Positions 1 to 8,068 of a DNA stretch of 32,822 nucleotides are shown one piece after another. The stretch spans positions 1 through 32,822 of the forward strand of contig JAUCGI010000052.1 in NCBI GenBank assembly GCA_030378035.1, read 5' to 3'. How positions within the stretch are numbered: the first letter of the stretch is position 1; every line of letters begins with the position of its first letter. The notes under the pieces were generated by a model, which saw nothing but the letters and a program-made list of their open reading frames with translations, was not told the DNA's origin and made no database searches. A program made the translations under genes and the position numbers. The DNA comes from Desulfobacterales bacterium HSG2 (GTDB lineage: Bacteria > Desulfobacterota > Desulfobacteria > Desulfobacterales > 4be13).

Positions 1-1
1 G

Positions 2-67
2 ACTGTGCAGAAACTACAGTCCCCGCCCGACGAAGCCTTGGGGGATCGGAAAGAAGGGGAGATTTGA
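2..67 (+). CDS. Possible 3' end of an upstream gene (partial)
   Basis: Frame 2 is open from the window edge to a TGA at 65-67 and would encode about 21 residues ending in DEALGDRKEGEI. The charged, acidic tail would suit the end of a megasynthase or other large protein, but 21 codons cannot prove coding. Another frame is also open to a TAA at 97-99, so the choice of frame is not secure. No product can be assigned. Confidence 0.25.
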   Translation, partial: TVQKLQSPPDEALGDRKEGEI

Positions 68-97
68 GCCGTAAGTGTAAACTCAGGACTTGCTCTT

Positions 98-216
98 AAC
101 TTGAACTTGAACTTGAACTTGAACTTGAACCTGAACTCACATCCGAACTTGCCCGTAAAGGAATGTTCACGTTCGCGTTCGCGTTTACATTCACGTTTAA
201 GTTCACGTTCAAGTTT
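98..216. repeat. Two opposed hexamer arrays forming a long imperfect inverted repeat
   Basis: Positions 98-136 hold about six copies of the hexamer AACTTG with drift at the right end. Positions 164-216 hold degenerate GTTCAC/GTTCGC/GTTTAC hexamers, which are the complementary-strand version of the same motif. The two arms could pair imperfectly around a spacer of about 27 nt. The arrays lie just upstream of the promoter of the first binding-protein gene. A 62-codon minus-strand reading frame (96-284) that translates the repeat is almost certainly not a gene. Confidence 0.7.
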
Positions 217-246
217 CTAAATCCGTTATAATCTGAAAATATGCTG

Positions 247-275
247 TTGACATTGAAATTATCGTCTGATATACA
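247..275 (+). promoter_or_regulatory. Sigma70-type promoter for the first SBP gene
   Basis: A perfect -35 hexamer TTGACA (247-252) is followed, after exactly 17 nt, by the -10 hexamer TATACA (270-275). Transcription would start near 282, giving a very short leader before the ATG at 299. It is the closest match to consensus that I found in the window, and it may drive the 299-1828 gene pair. Confidence 0.6.
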
Positions 276-298
276 GATATTCAAATAGAAAACAAGCC

Positions 299-1045
299 AT
301 GAAGGGATCAGTCGTTGTAACCTTAATTATAGTCATTTTGCTCTTTTGGCTGGTTAATGCGCTGCCCGATAAGCTTGAAGAACGTAATTTTGTCACTTGT
401 GAGTTTCCACCGCGTGCGTTTATGAAAGACGGCCGGCAAGCAGGCATAGATGTGGAAATTGTTCACGAAGTCTGCAATCGTCTCGGGATCAGGGCGGTGA
501 TTCGGATATTGCCTTGGAAAAGAGCTCAGATGTATGTAAGGAAAGGTAAGGCAGACGCCATTTTTTCCCTTAAATTGAATGAAGAGCGAAAGAAGTTCCT
601 CTATTTTACGTCCGAGACGACTTATGCCGACAAAATTCTCGTCATAGTTAGGAAGGGAAGCGGTATAAAAGCAACCGGACTTGATGAATTAAAAGGTAAG
701 CTTTTCGGTGTGGTCAGGAAGTATTCTTATGGCGAGAAATTCGATAACTGTCAGGGGCTGAAAAAGATAGTGTGCAATATCGATAGCCAAATGTTACGAA
801 TGCTTGACAGAGGGCGTCTGGATGTGGCAGTGGGCGAAGAGGAGAACCTGAAGTCCGTAAGCAGGAGCCTCGGGTTTGAAGACCGTTTTGAAACGCTGTT
901 CGTTGTGGATGAAACCCGATATCATATCGGCGTTTCCAAAAAGGCTTTGGGTGAAAAGGGCAAGTCTCTGGCTGAAAAACTCAGCAGAACTCTGGGGCGG
1001 CTAAAAGAGGAAGGTATCATTCGGAAAATCGAAAGTAAGTATTAA
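299..1045 (+). CDS. Periplasmic substrate-binding protein, SBP_bac_3 family (paralog 1)
   Basis: This 248-residue protein has a hydrophobic N-terminal signal segment (about residues 3-22) and the layout of polar amino-acid-type periplasmic binding proteins: a GIDVEIVHEVCNRLGI helix, the LPWKRAQMYVRKGKADAIF signature, an ERKKFLYF block, and a second lobe beginning near LDELKGKLFGVV. It would capture a small ligand in the periplasm and normally deliver it to an ABC permease, but no permease or ATPase gene is present in the window. It has cysteines at EVCNRLG and at NCQGLKKIVCNID. The ATG is 17 nt after the predicted transcription start and has only a weak ribosome-binding site. It is most similar to its immediate neighbour (1094-1828). 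The family is clear; the ligand is unknown. Confidence 0.85.
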   Translation: MKGSVVVTLIIVILLFWLVNALPDKLEERNFVTCEFPPRAFMKDGRQAGIDVEIVHEVCNRLGIRAVIRILPWKRAQMYVRKGKADAIFSLKLNEERKKFLYFTSETTYADKILVIVRKGSGIKATGLDELKGKLFGVVRKYSYGEKFDNCQGLKKIVCNIDSQMLRMLDRGRLDVAVGEEENLKSVSRSLGFEDRFETLFVVDETRYHIGVSKKALGEKGKSLAEKLSRTLGRLKEEGIIRKIESKY

Positions 1046-1093
1046 GGGAAAGTAAGAAAGCAAATACGAACTTTGTTTCGAGGAAGATATCGT

Positions 1094-1828
1094 ATGAAGA
1101 AATTGGGTGTGACACTAATTTGGGCTGTTTTGCTTTTTCTGCCAGTCAGTGCCTTGTCCGAAAAGCTTAAATTTGTCACCGCAGAATGGCCGCCAATGGT
1201 TACAAAAGATAAGCACTTGCCCGGCACAGCGATGGAAACTGTTCGGGAAGTCTGCAAGCGTTTGGGGATTGAACCGAAAATCCGGATATTACCTTGGAAA
1301 AGAGCGGTAAAATATGTGAAAAAAGGGAAAGCGGATGCTATTTTTGCCCCTAAAAAGACTGAGGAACGACTCAGGTTTTTGTATTTTGTCGATGAGCCGC
1401 TGTATATGGAAAGACTTGTTGTGATCGCCCGAAAGGGAAGCGGTATGAATGCCTCCGGACTTGATGACCTTAAAGATAAGAATTTTGCTGTTGTCAGGGG
1501 GTATTCTTATGGTGCCGAATTCGACAAATGTCAGGGGCTGAAAAAAATAGTCTGCGGCAATGATACGCAACTGGTAAAAATACTCTATAAAGGCCGTACA
1601 GACTTGGCAGCAGGCGAAGAGAGAAACCTGGAATGGATCAGAAAGGACCTCGGCTTTAAAGAATCTTTTGAAACAGTTTACTTTTTAACTGAGGATCCGA
1701 ATTTTTTAGCTTTTTCTAAAAAAGCCTTGGGCCCGAGAGGTAAAGTTTTGGCCAGGGAATTCACCAGGATACTGCGGCAGTTGAAGGAGGAAGGGGTGTT
1801 TCGGAAAATCGAAGGTAAGTATTATTAG
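1094..1828 (+). CDS. Periplasmic substrate-binding protein, SBP_bac_3 family (paralog 2)
   Basis: The start at 1094 is preferred over an in-frame ATG at 1073, because AGGAAG (1081-1086) sits at a normal distance and the resulting N-terminus (MKKLGVTLIWAVLLFLPVSA) is a clean signal peptide. The mature part keeps the family blocks: EWPP, ETVREVCKRLGI, ILPWKRAVKYVKKGKADAIF, ERLRFLYF and LDDLKDKNFAVVRGYSYG. Length is 244 residues, usual for the family. It follows the first paralog by about 48 bp and is probably co-transcribed with it. The shared GEE-NL-lobe and CQGLKKIVC pattern mark these two genes as a tandem duplication. No transporter partner is nearby, so transport is an inference from the family only. 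Confidence 0.85.
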   Translation: MKKLGVTLIWAVLLFLPVSALSEKLKFVTAEWPPMVTKDKHLPGTAMETVREVCKRLGIEPKIRILPWKRAVKYVKKGKADAIFAPKKTEERLRFLYFVDEPLYMERLVVIARKGSGMNASGLDDLKDKNFAVVRGYSYGAEFDKCQGLKKIVCGNDTQLVKILYKGRTDLAAGEERNLEWIRKDLGFKESFETVYFLTEDPNFLAFSKKALGPRGKVLAREFTRILRQLKEEGVFRKIEGKYY

Positions 1829-1830
1829 CT

Positions 1831-1895
1831 GTTAAGGGTTGAGGTTGAGGGTTAAGGTTAAGGGTTGAGGGTTAAGGGTTAAGGGTTAAGGGTTT
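1831..1895. repeat. Heptamer array, unit GGGTTAA (with GGGTTGA variants)
   Basis: About nine degenerate copies of a 7-bp unit begin two bases after the stop codon of the second SBP gene and end about 60 bp before the NRPS start. The same unit recurs at 26571-26598 upstream of the PKS-NRPS hybrid. Its right edge lies close to where the -35 box of the putative promoter at 1921 would be. Confidence 0.85.
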
Positions 1896-1920
1896 CCGGC
1901 ATCTGGTCTTTACATTCATT

Positions 1921-1926
1921 TATAAT
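1921..1926 (+). promoter_or_regulatory. Possible -10 box for the NRPS at 1954
   Basis: A perfect TATAAT lies 28 nt before the preferred NRPS start. No convincing -35 hexamer is seen at 16-18 nt upstream; that position (about 1898-1903) is nearly next to the end of the GGGTTAA array. This is weak evidence for a promoter with a poor -35 or one helped by an activator. Confidence 0.35.
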
Positions 1927-1953
1927 GGAAGTCAATAGCTTATGGGAATTTAT

Positions 1954-4900
1954 ATGAAAACGATTGAAGACTTTTTATCTGATCTTAGCCGTCTGGATAT
2001 AAAGCTCTGGGTCGAGGACGGCCGTCTGCGGTATAACGCGCCCGATTCAGCGATGACGCCGGATGTGCTCGCCCAGTTGCGGGATCGGAAATCCGAGATA
2101 CTCTTGTTTTTTCACAAGAGCGATTTTGCCTCAGATTCCGTGTCTGAGTCATACTCCATTCAGCCGGTTCCCCGGGACAGAGAGATTCCCCTCTCTTTTG
2201 CCCAGCAGCGACTCTGGTTCCTTCATCAGTTCGACCCGGGCAATCTTTTTTACAATCTGCTTTCAGCCATGCGTTTCAGGGGGCCGCTGGATGTGTCGGC
2301 TTTGGGGCGGAGCTTTAACGAAATTGTCCGCCGCCACGAAGTCCTGCGAACCACATTTCCTGTTAAGGATGAACTTCCCGAACAGATCATCTCTGCGTCT
2401 TTAACTGTTCCCATGCCTGTGACAGACTTGGGACACCTAACTGAAGCCGGGCAGGATGCCGAGATGCGGAGATTGGCTGTCAAAGAGATTCAGCAACCTT
2501 TTGATCTGGCAGCCGGCCCCTTGCTGCGGCTCAGGTTGTTACAGTTGAAGAGCGATGAACATGTTCTGCTCGTTATCATCCATCATATTGTCTCTGATGG
2601 CTGGTCAATGGGGCTGTTTATCCGGGAACTTGCCGCGTGTTACGATGCTTTTTTGAAAGGAGCACCGAACCCTCTGCCGGAGTTGCGGATTCAGTATGCC
2701 GATTTTGCCGTATGGCAGCGTGAGCAGTTGAGTGGCGAGAAATTGGAGCGTCATCTCACATACTGGAAAAAACAGTTGGCAGATGCTCCGCCGGTTTTGG
2801 AACTTCCCACTGACCGGCCCCGGCCTTCGGAACTGACTTACAACGGTTCGGCAGAACGCTTTGAGATCAGCGGTGAACTGGCAAAGCGGTTAAATCTTCT
2901 GAGTCAGCGCTCAGGCACGACCATGTTTATGACCCTGCTTGCCGCGTTTGCGGCGCTACTTTACCGCTACACCGGACAGGAGGATATCCTCATCGGTTCC
3001 CCTGTCGCTAACCGTAACCACGAGGAGATCGAACCGCTGATCGGTTTTTTTGTCAATAATTTGGTGCTGCGTGCGGACTTATCCGGGAATCCCGCTTTTT
3101 CGGAATTACTGGAAAGGATGCGTCAGGTCGCTTTGGATGCATACTCCCATCAGGATACGCCTTTTGAACAGTTGGTGGAGGCTTTGCAGCCGGAGCGGAA
3201 TTTGAATCATACGCCGCTGTTTCAGGTGGCGTTTGCTTTGCAGAACGCGCCCCGGAAGAGCTTGAAACTGCACGGTCTGACTGTGTATCCGGTTGAATTG
3301 GAGGGCATTGCAGCCCAGTTTGATCTGAATCTGGAGATGACGGAGACCGAATCAGGGGTGGAGGGGAGGTTTGAGTATAACACAGCCTTGTTTGATGCGG
3401 ACACGATCCGCCGGATGGTCGGGCATTTTCGGAGATTGCTGGATGGAATTGTTTCCGATTCTGATTGTCCGGTTTCGGAACTGCCTTTGCTGACTGAGGC
3501 CGAGCGGCGTCAGTTGTTAGTGGAATGGAATGATACTTCAGCAGAGTATCCCCGGGATAAATGCCTGCATCAACTGTTTGAGGGTCAGGTGGAACGAACT
3601 CCGGAAGCGGTGGCCGTGGTCTTTGAAGATCAGCAAATGACCTATCAGGAGTTGAATCTCCGCGCCAATCAGTTGGCACACCATCTGAGTGGTCTGAGGG
3701 TCGGGCCGGATGTTCTTGTGGGTGTCTGTATGGAACGGTCTATGGAAATGGTTGTGGGTCTTATGGGGGTTCTCAAGGCCGGCGGGGCATACATTCCCCT
3801 GGATTCGAGCTATCCCAGAGAGCGTCTGGCCTTCATGCTGGAGGATGCCGGGGCGGCTGTCCTGCTGACTCAGAAGAAATTGGAGGCGGAACTTCCGGAT
3901 CATAAGGCAGAGGTGTTGTGTTTGGATACCGACTGGGATGCAATCTCTCAGGAAGACGGGGAAAATCCGGTTACGGGGGTTACGTCGGATAATCTGGCTT
4001 ATGTGATTTATACTTCAGGTTCTACGGGGAAGCCAAAGGGAACAATGATTCTCCATCAGGGATTCGTTAATTATCTCAGTTGGAATACGAAAGCTTACAA
4101 AGTGGCAGAAGGAAACGGCGCTCCGGTTAATTCTTCCATCGGGTTTGATGCAACCATTACCAGCCTGTTTGCTCCCTTGTTGACAGGGCGGAAAGTGTTG
4201 CTACTGCCGGAGGAGGAGGAGATAGACTTCCTCAGAGAAGCACTATGTTCGGAAAGTAATTTCAGCCTCATTAAGATCACTCCGGCTCATTTGGAAATGC
4301 TCAACCAGATGTTACCCACCGAAGAGGCTGTGGATCAGACGAGAATGACGAAAGCGCTGGTTATCGGCGGTGAGGCACTATTGGAAAGAAGCCTTTCGTT
4401 TTGGCGAACTTACGCACCCGAAACCAGAATTATCAATGAATACGGTCCGACAGAGACTGTGGTCGGATGCTGTGTTTATGAAGCTCCGACCCGTCTGTCC
4501 GCATCGGGTGAGGTGCCTATCGGCCGCCCTATTGCCAATACTCAACTGTACATTCTGGATAGCCATTTCCGACCAGTTCCTGTCGGCGTAATCGGCGAAC
4601 TATACATCGGCGGGTCAGGTCTTGCCCGGGGTTATCTGAACCGGCCGGAGGTAACTGCTGAAAAATTTATCCCTGATCCTTTCATCGATGAACCGGGAGA
4701 TCGTCTGTACAGAACTGGCGATCTGGCTCGCTACCTGTCCGACGGTAACATCAAATTTCTCGGCCGCACAGATTTTCAGGTCAAGATTCGCGGCTTCCGC
4801 ATTGAACTGGAAGAGATTGAAGCCGTGCTGTCAGAGCATTCCGAGGTGCGCCATGCTGTAGTCATAGACAGAGAAGATCGTCCCGGGGACAGGCGTCTGA

Positions 4901-5430
4901 TCGCTTATTTTGTCCCTACTCAGGACCATTCCCTGTCTGACAATGCGTTGCGTGCGTTTCTCGGGGAAAAAATGCCTGATTACATGGTACCATCGGCCTT
5001 TGTAATGTTGGAAGAGATACCGCTGACATCTAACGGCAAAGTGGACCGCCAGGCGCTGCCCGCACCGGATCGGACCAGACCAGATGCTGAGGCGGCTTAC
5101 ATACCTCCCCGTAACAAACTGGAGAGAACTCTTTCAGCGATATGGGAAGAAGTGCTTGACATAGAAAAAATAAGCATTTACGATAATTTCTTCGATTTGG
5201 GAGGTCATTCTGTTCTTATTGTAAGCGTCCGGAACAGACTACACGAAATCTTCAACCGTGATATTCCGATAGCCCAATTTTTCAGATATCCGACCATTGC
5301 CGCACTTTCGGAATATCTGAGTCATAAGCATGAAGAACAGCCTGCTTTTCAGCAGGCCGGTAGTCGAGCCAGCAAACAGAAAGCAGCTATGAAACGACAG
5401 AAGGAGATGAGAAATCAAAGGCTTCGGTAA
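1954..5430 (+). CDS. NRPS: TubC docking - C - A (Asn-like code) - PCP
   Basis: A single-module non-ribosomal peptide synthetase of 1158 residues. Residues 1-55 match the TubC N-terminal docking domain (IEDFLSDLSRLDIKLWVEDG). A condensation domain follows (about 75-505; HHIVSDG at 210-216), then an adenylation domain (about 525-1040; YTSGSTGKPKG near 685; catalytic Lys in NGKVDRQAL) and a carrier domain with GGHS, Ser at about 1086. Reading the ten specificity positions by eye gives DATKVGEVGK, close to the Asn code DLTKxGEVGK, so Asn is the likely substrate. The tail is strongly basic (MKRQKEMRNQRLR). An in-frame ATG at 1942 is possible, but 1954 matches the usual TubC start and has GGGA upstream. 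The docking domain implies an upstream partner outside the window. Confidence 0.93.
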   Translation: MKTIEDFLSDLSRLDIKLWVEDGRLRYNAPDSAMTPDVLAQLRDRKSEILLFFHKSDFASDSVSESYSIQPVPRDREIPLSFAQQRLWFLHQFDPGNLFYNLLSAMRFRGPLDVSALGRSFNEIVRRHEVLRTTFPVKDELPEQIISASLTVPMPVTDLGHLTEAGQDAEMRRLAVKEIQQPFDLAAGPLLRLRLLQLKSDEHVLLVIIHHIVSDGWSMGLFIRELAACYDAFLKGAPNPLPELRIQYADFAVWQREQLSGEKLERHLTYWKKQLADAPPVLELPTDRPRPSELTYNGSAERFEISGELAKRLNLLSQRSGTTMFMTLLAAFAALLYRYTGQEDILIGSPVANRNHEEIEPLIGFFVNNLVLRADLSGNPAFSELLERMRQVALDAYSHQDTPFEQLVEALQPERNLNHTPLFQVAFALQNAPRKSLKLHGLTVYPVELEGIAAQFDLNLEMTETESGVEGRFEYNTALFDADTIRRMVGHFRRLLDGIVSDSDCPVSELPLLTEAERRQLLVEWNDTSAEYPRDKCLHQLFEGQVERTPEAVAVVFEDQQMTYQELNLRANQLAHHLSGLRVGPDVLVGVCMERSMEMVVGLMGVLKAGGAYIPLDSSYPRERLAFMLEDAGAAVLLTQKKLEAELPDHKAEVLCLDTDWDAISQEDGENPVTGVTSDNLAYVIYTSGSTGKPKGTMILHQGFVNYLSWNTKAYKVAEGNGAPVNSSIGFDATITSLFAPLLTGRKVLLLPEEEEIDFLREALCSESNFSLIKITPAHLEMLNQMLPTEEAVDQTRMTKALVIGGEALLERSLSFWRTYAPETRIINEYGPTETVVGCCVYEAPTRLSASGEVPIGRPIANTQLYILDSHFRPVPVGVIGELYIGGSGLARGYLNRPEVTAEKFIPDPFIDEPGDRLYRTGDLARYLSDGNIKFLGRTDFQVKIRGFRIELEEIEAVLSEHSEVRHAVVIDREDRPGDRRLIAYFVPTQDHSLSDNALRAFLGEKMPDYMVPSAFVMLEEIPLTSNGKVDRQALPAPDRTRPDAEAAYIPPRNKLERTLSAIWEEVLDIEKISIYDNFFDLGGHSVLIVSVRNRLHEIFNRDIPIAQFFRYPTIAALSEYLSHKHEEQPAFQQAGSRASKQKAAMKRQKEMRNQRLR

Positions 5431-5461
5431 TTTCTTATTATGAAACAGTTTGAGGTATGGA

Positions 5462-5467
5462 TATAAT
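5462..5467 (+). promoter_or_regulatory. Possible -10 box before the SBP at 5485
   Basis: A perfect TATAAT lies in the 54-bp gap between the NRPS stop and the next SBP start, without a clear -35 hexamer. If used, the transcript leader would be only about 10 nt, which fits the absence of a visible ribosome-binding site before 5485. Confidence 0.25.
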
Positions 5468-5484
5468 TTAAACTTTAATTAATT

Positions 5485-6216
5485 ATGAAGAAATCATTTA
5501 TAATGCTGGCTATGAGTGTTTTGTTCTTTTTTTCAACCAGCGCTTTGGCTGAGGAGCTTGCCGTTGTTTATGCCAACTGGGCACCATATACGTTTACGAA
5601 GGACGGAAAAGCGACGGGTATAATTATAGACACGGTGAACGAAGCCTGTAAACGCCTCAACATCGTTCCCAAGCTCCGGCTTCTGCCTTGGAAGAGGGCT
5701 TTAAAGTATATGAAGAAAGGTAAAATGGATGCCTTATTGACTCCGATATATACTGAAGAACGGACCGAATTCATGTATTACTCATCCGAACCTGCAAATA
5801 TAGAAAGAACGGTTTTTCTGACATGGAAGGGGAGCGGTATAAAAGTGAACGGACTTGACGATCTGAAAGGTAAGTCGGTTGCTGTAGTCAGGGGATATTC
5901 ATACACTTCGGAATTCGATAGCCGTTCTGACATAAAAAAGATCGAATGTAATGACGATGAACAAGCGGTAAGAATCCTTGCCAAGAAGCGCGTAATTGTC
6001 ACAGTAGGCGAGGAGGGCGTTTTGCGGTTCTTTGCCAAACAGATCGGCACCCAGGTTGAAGTAGTCGGTGTTTTGACTGAAGTTCCGGGCTATATGTGCT
6101 TTTCCAAAAAAGCCTTGGGGCAGAAAGGGAAGACTATGGCCGAGGAATTCGGTAAGACGCTGCGTCAGTTAAAAAAGGAAGGCGTGATCGAGAAGATCAG
6201 GAGTTCGTATTTTTAA
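5485..6216 (+). CDS. Periplasmic substrate-binding protein, SBP_bac_3 family (paralog 3)
   Basis: This 243-residue protein has a textbook Sec signal peptide ending in FFFSTSALAEE, so it should be exported and cleaved after ALA. Family blocks are NWAPYTF, VNEACKRLNIVPKLRLLPWKRALKYMKKGKMDALL, ERTEFMYYSSEP, LDDLKGKSVAVVRGYSYTSEFD and the C-terminal QLKKEGVIEKIRSSYF. It is most similar to the copy at 7191, sharing the TWKGSGIKVNGLDDLK and AKQxGTQVEV stretches, which points to a fairly recent duplication. No convincing Shine-Dalgarno sequence is seen. It sits between NRPS 1 and a further SBP gene with no ABC permease nearby. The ligand is unknown. Confidence 0.87.
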   Translation: MKKSFIMLAMSVLFFFSTSALAEELAVVYANWAPYTFTKDGKATGIIIDTVNEACKRLNIVPKLRLLPWKRALKYMKKGKMDALLTPIYTEERTEFMYYSSEPANIERTVFLTWKGSGIKVNGLDDLKGKSVAVVRGYSYTSEFDSRSDIKKIECNDDEQAVRILAKKRVIVTVGEEGVLRFFAKQIGTQVEVVGVLTEVPGYMCFSKKALGQKGKTMAEEFGKTLRQLKKEGVIEKIRSSYF

Positions 6217-6311
6217 GATGTGTTAAATGTCGGTGTTATATCCATACCTTTTTACTGGGATTATATTATTCTCGGAAATGCCAAAGTCGATATGAGGTAA
6301 GGAGGAGAATT

Positions 6312-7040
6312 ATGAAAAAGCTTTTAACATTAACGATGGCCATTCTGCTGTCCTCTCCATTCAGCGCACTGGCCGAAGAGGTCGTTCTTGCCACCAGTCA
6401 GTGGCCCCCGTATTCAATGGTGGAAGACGGGAAACAGACGGGCATGAATATAGAAATAGTCCGCGAACTGTGCAAACGTCTCGGTTTTGAGTCAAAGATT
6501 CAGGTGTTCCCCTGGAAGAGAGCTTTGATGTATGTGAAGAAGGGCGAGGTGGATGCGATATTTTCCGCCAGACACACTCAGGAGAGAGCCGAATTTCTGT
6601 ATTACCCTTCCGAAGCCATAAATAAAGAAAGAACAATCATCCTGGCTCTGAAGGGAAGTGGCATAAAAGCGACCAAACTTGATGATCTGAAGGGTAAAAC
6701 CATAGGTGTGGTCAGGGGATATGCTTATGGTTCGGAATTCAACAATGATCAGGGACTGAAAAAGACAGTCTGCAATGATGACGATCAACTGGTAAGGATT
6801 TTCGCTAAAAAGCGTACAGAACTGGCCGCGGGCATGGATGAAGGGTCTATGAGATTCCTCTGCAAAAAAGCGGGTATTGAGACTGAAGTAGTGCATGTTT
6901 TGGAGGAAACTGTGAGCTATGTGGCCTTTTCCAAGGCCATAGGTGAAAGAGGCAAGATTCTGGCTGAGAAATTTGGCAAGGCTCTTCGCCAGTTGAAAAA
7001 AGAAGGTTTTATTGAGAAGGTTCAGAGTAAGTATTTTTAA
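6312..7040 (+). CDS. Periplasmic substrate-binding protein, SBP_bac_3 family (paralog 4)
   Basis: A 242-residue exported binding protein with signal peptide MKKLLTLTMAILLSSPFSALAEE and a very strong ribosome-binding site (AAGGAGGAG) 5-6 nt before the ATG. It contains SQWPPYSM, IVRELCKRLGFESKIQVFPWKRALMYVKKGEVDAIF, ERAEFLYYPSE, LDDLKGKTIGVVRGYAYG and a second-lobe block (DEGSMRFLCKKAGIE) shared with the copies at 17099 and 22433 but not with 5485 and 7191. The motif Val-Cys-Asn-Asp-Asp in the second lobe is conserved in this subgroup. It therefore belongs to a different paralog branch from its direct neighbours, so the array has mixed ancestry. Its function is known only at family level. Confidence 0.87.
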   Translation: MKKLLTLTMAILLSSPFSALAEEVVLATSQWPPYSMVEDGKQTGMNIEIVRELCKRLGFESKIQVFPWKRALMYVKKGEVDAIFSARHTQERAEFLYYPSEAINKERTIILALKGSGIKATKLDDLKGKTIGVVRGYAYGSEFNNDQGLKKTVCNDDDQLVRIFAKKRTELAAGMDEGSMRFLCKKAGIETEVVHVLEETVSYVAFSKAIGERGKILAEKFGKALRQLKKEGFIEKVQSKYF

Positions 7041-7041
7041 G

Positions 7042-7084
7042 AACTACAGGGATTTCACATAACTTATGTGCAATCCTTGTAGTT
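7042..7084. repeat. Near-perfect palindrome of the interspersed AACTACAAGGATT element
   Basis: The sequence from AACTACAGGGATT to AATCCTTGTAGTT is an inverted repeat of two ~21-nt arms with almost no loop, directly after the stop codon of the SBP at 6312-7040. It lacks a following T-run, so it is not a clear intrinsic terminator, but it could stabilise the 3' end of the mRNA. The same arm sequence recurs at several other intergenic sites in the window. Confidence 0.65.
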
Positions 7085-7124
7085 ACCTGGCGCAGTTGGC
7101 GGCGCAACTGCTCGGATTACGCAC

Positions 7125-7167
7125 AACTACAAGGATTGCATATAAGAAGAGGATTTTGATCAGAATT
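7125..7167 (+). repeat. Interspersed element copy (AACTACAAGGATTGC...AGAAGAGGATTTTGATCAG)
   Basis: A directly oriented copy of the interspersed sequence whose left half forms the palindrome at 7042-7084. Between the two lies a small stem (GCAGTTG...CAACTGC, about 7094-7113). The copy ends about 24 bp before the next SBP start. Confidence 0.65.
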
Positions 7168-7190
7168 CCAGTCCTTTTCTTACCAAGAAT

Positions 7191-7931
7191 ATGGCAAAGA
7201 AATTGAAACTGATTATAATATTCATTGTGAGCGCCCTCTCCTTTTCTTCAACCGACGCTTTGGCTGAGGAGCTTCTCATTGCCTATTCCGAATGGCCGCC
7301 GTATATATTTATAAAGGACCGAAAAGTTGAGGGAATACTCATAGACATTGTGAACGAAGCCTGTAAACGCCTTAACATCGATCCAAAGTTCCGGTTTCTA
7401 CCCTGGAAGAGAGCTTTGATGTATATGAGGAAAGGTAAGGCAGATGCTTTATTGTCCCCCATATACACCGAAGAACGAGCCGAATTCATGTACTATCCGT
7501 CCGAACCTGTAAATATGGAAAAAACCGTCTTTCTGACATGGAAGGGAAGCGGTATAAAAGTGAACGGACTTGACGACCTGAAAAATAAGCTTATCGGCGT
7601 AGTCAGGGGATATTCGCACGGCTCGGAATTCGATAACTATCCCGGCCTAAAAAAGCTCCCTTGCAATGACGATAGACAGTTAGTAAAAATACTTGCCAAA
7701 AAGCGTATAGATATTGCAGTGGGTGAAGCGGGCGTTTTGCAGTTCATTGCCAAACAGACCGGCACCCAAGTTGAAGTGATCCATGTTCTGAATGAAACCC
7801 CGGGCTACATAACCTTTTCCAGAAAGGCCCTGGGACCGAAAGGGAAGACTCTGGCTGAGGAATTCAGCAGGACACTGCGTCAGTTAAAAAAGGAAGGTGT
7901 GATAGAGAAGATCAGAAATGCGTATTTTTAA
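7191..7931 (+). CDS. Periplasmic substrate-binding protein, SBP_bac_3 family (paralog 5)
   Basis: A 246-residue exported protein with signal peptide MAKKLKLIIIFIVSALSF continuing to DALAEE. It has SEWPPYIF, VNEACKRLNIDPKFRFLPWKRALMYMRKGKADALL, ERAEFMYYPSEP and the TWKGSGIKVNGLDDLK stretch, and is clearly the sister of the protein at 5485-6216. The gene lies downstream of an interspersed palindromic repeat, and another copy of that repeat follows it directly. The ribosome-binding site is poor. Like the other copies it lacks any adjacent permease or ATPase, so the usual amino-acid uptake role cannot be assumed; binding of a peptide, a biosynthetic precursor or the cluster's product is equally open. 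Confidence 0.87.
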   Translation: MAKKLKLIIIFIVSALSFSSTDALAEELLIAYSEWPPYIFIKDRKVEGILIDIVNEACKRLNIDPKFRFLPWKRALMYMRKGKADALLSPIYTEERAEFMYYPSEPVNMEKTVFLTWKGSGIKVNGLDDLKNKLIGVVRGYSHGSEFDNYPGLKKLPCNDDRQLVKILAKKRIDIAVGEAGVLQFIAKQTGTQVEVIHVLNETPGYITFSRKALGPKGKTLAEEFSRTLRQLKKEGVIEKIRNAYF

Positions 7932-7933
7932 AC

Positions 7934-7970
7934 AGGGATTGCAAACAAGAAGAGGATTTTGATCAGAATT
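7934..7970 (+). repeat. Interspersed element copy, left of the ATPase/TOPRIM pair
   Basis: A copy of the element seen at 7125-7167 (GGGATTGCAAACAAGAAG followed by AGGATTTTGATCAGAATT). It lies on the left side of the AAA/TOPRIM gene pair, in the same orientation as the copies on the right side (9751-9850). Confidence 0.65.
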
Positions 7971-7985
7971 AAACAACCGACGACT

Positions 7986-8048
7986 GTCAACCGTCAACCG
8001 TCAACCGTCAACCGTCAACCGTCAACCGTCAACCGTCAACCGTCAACC
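7986..8048. repeat. Perfect heptamer array (GTCAACC)x9
   Basis: Nine uninterrupted copies of a 7-bp unit fill the gap upstream of the AAA ATPase gene and end 20 bp before its start codon, in the region expected to hold its promoter or leader. The same unit occurs on the opposite strand at 21470-21528. Confidence 0.95.
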
Positions 8049-8068
8049 GGTCACGGACAGGAAAATGT

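Noticed and set aside
96-284. A 62-codon minus-strand frame with NVNLNVNVNANANV repeats
   Set aside because: It only translates the hexamer arrays and ends in poly-Ser in ordinary sequence; no start signals.
3053-3679. A 208-codon minus-strand frame inside the first NRPS
   Set aside because: It lies fully opposite a clear C/A-domain coding sequence, has a Pro/Arg-rich random-like composition and no recognisable domain.
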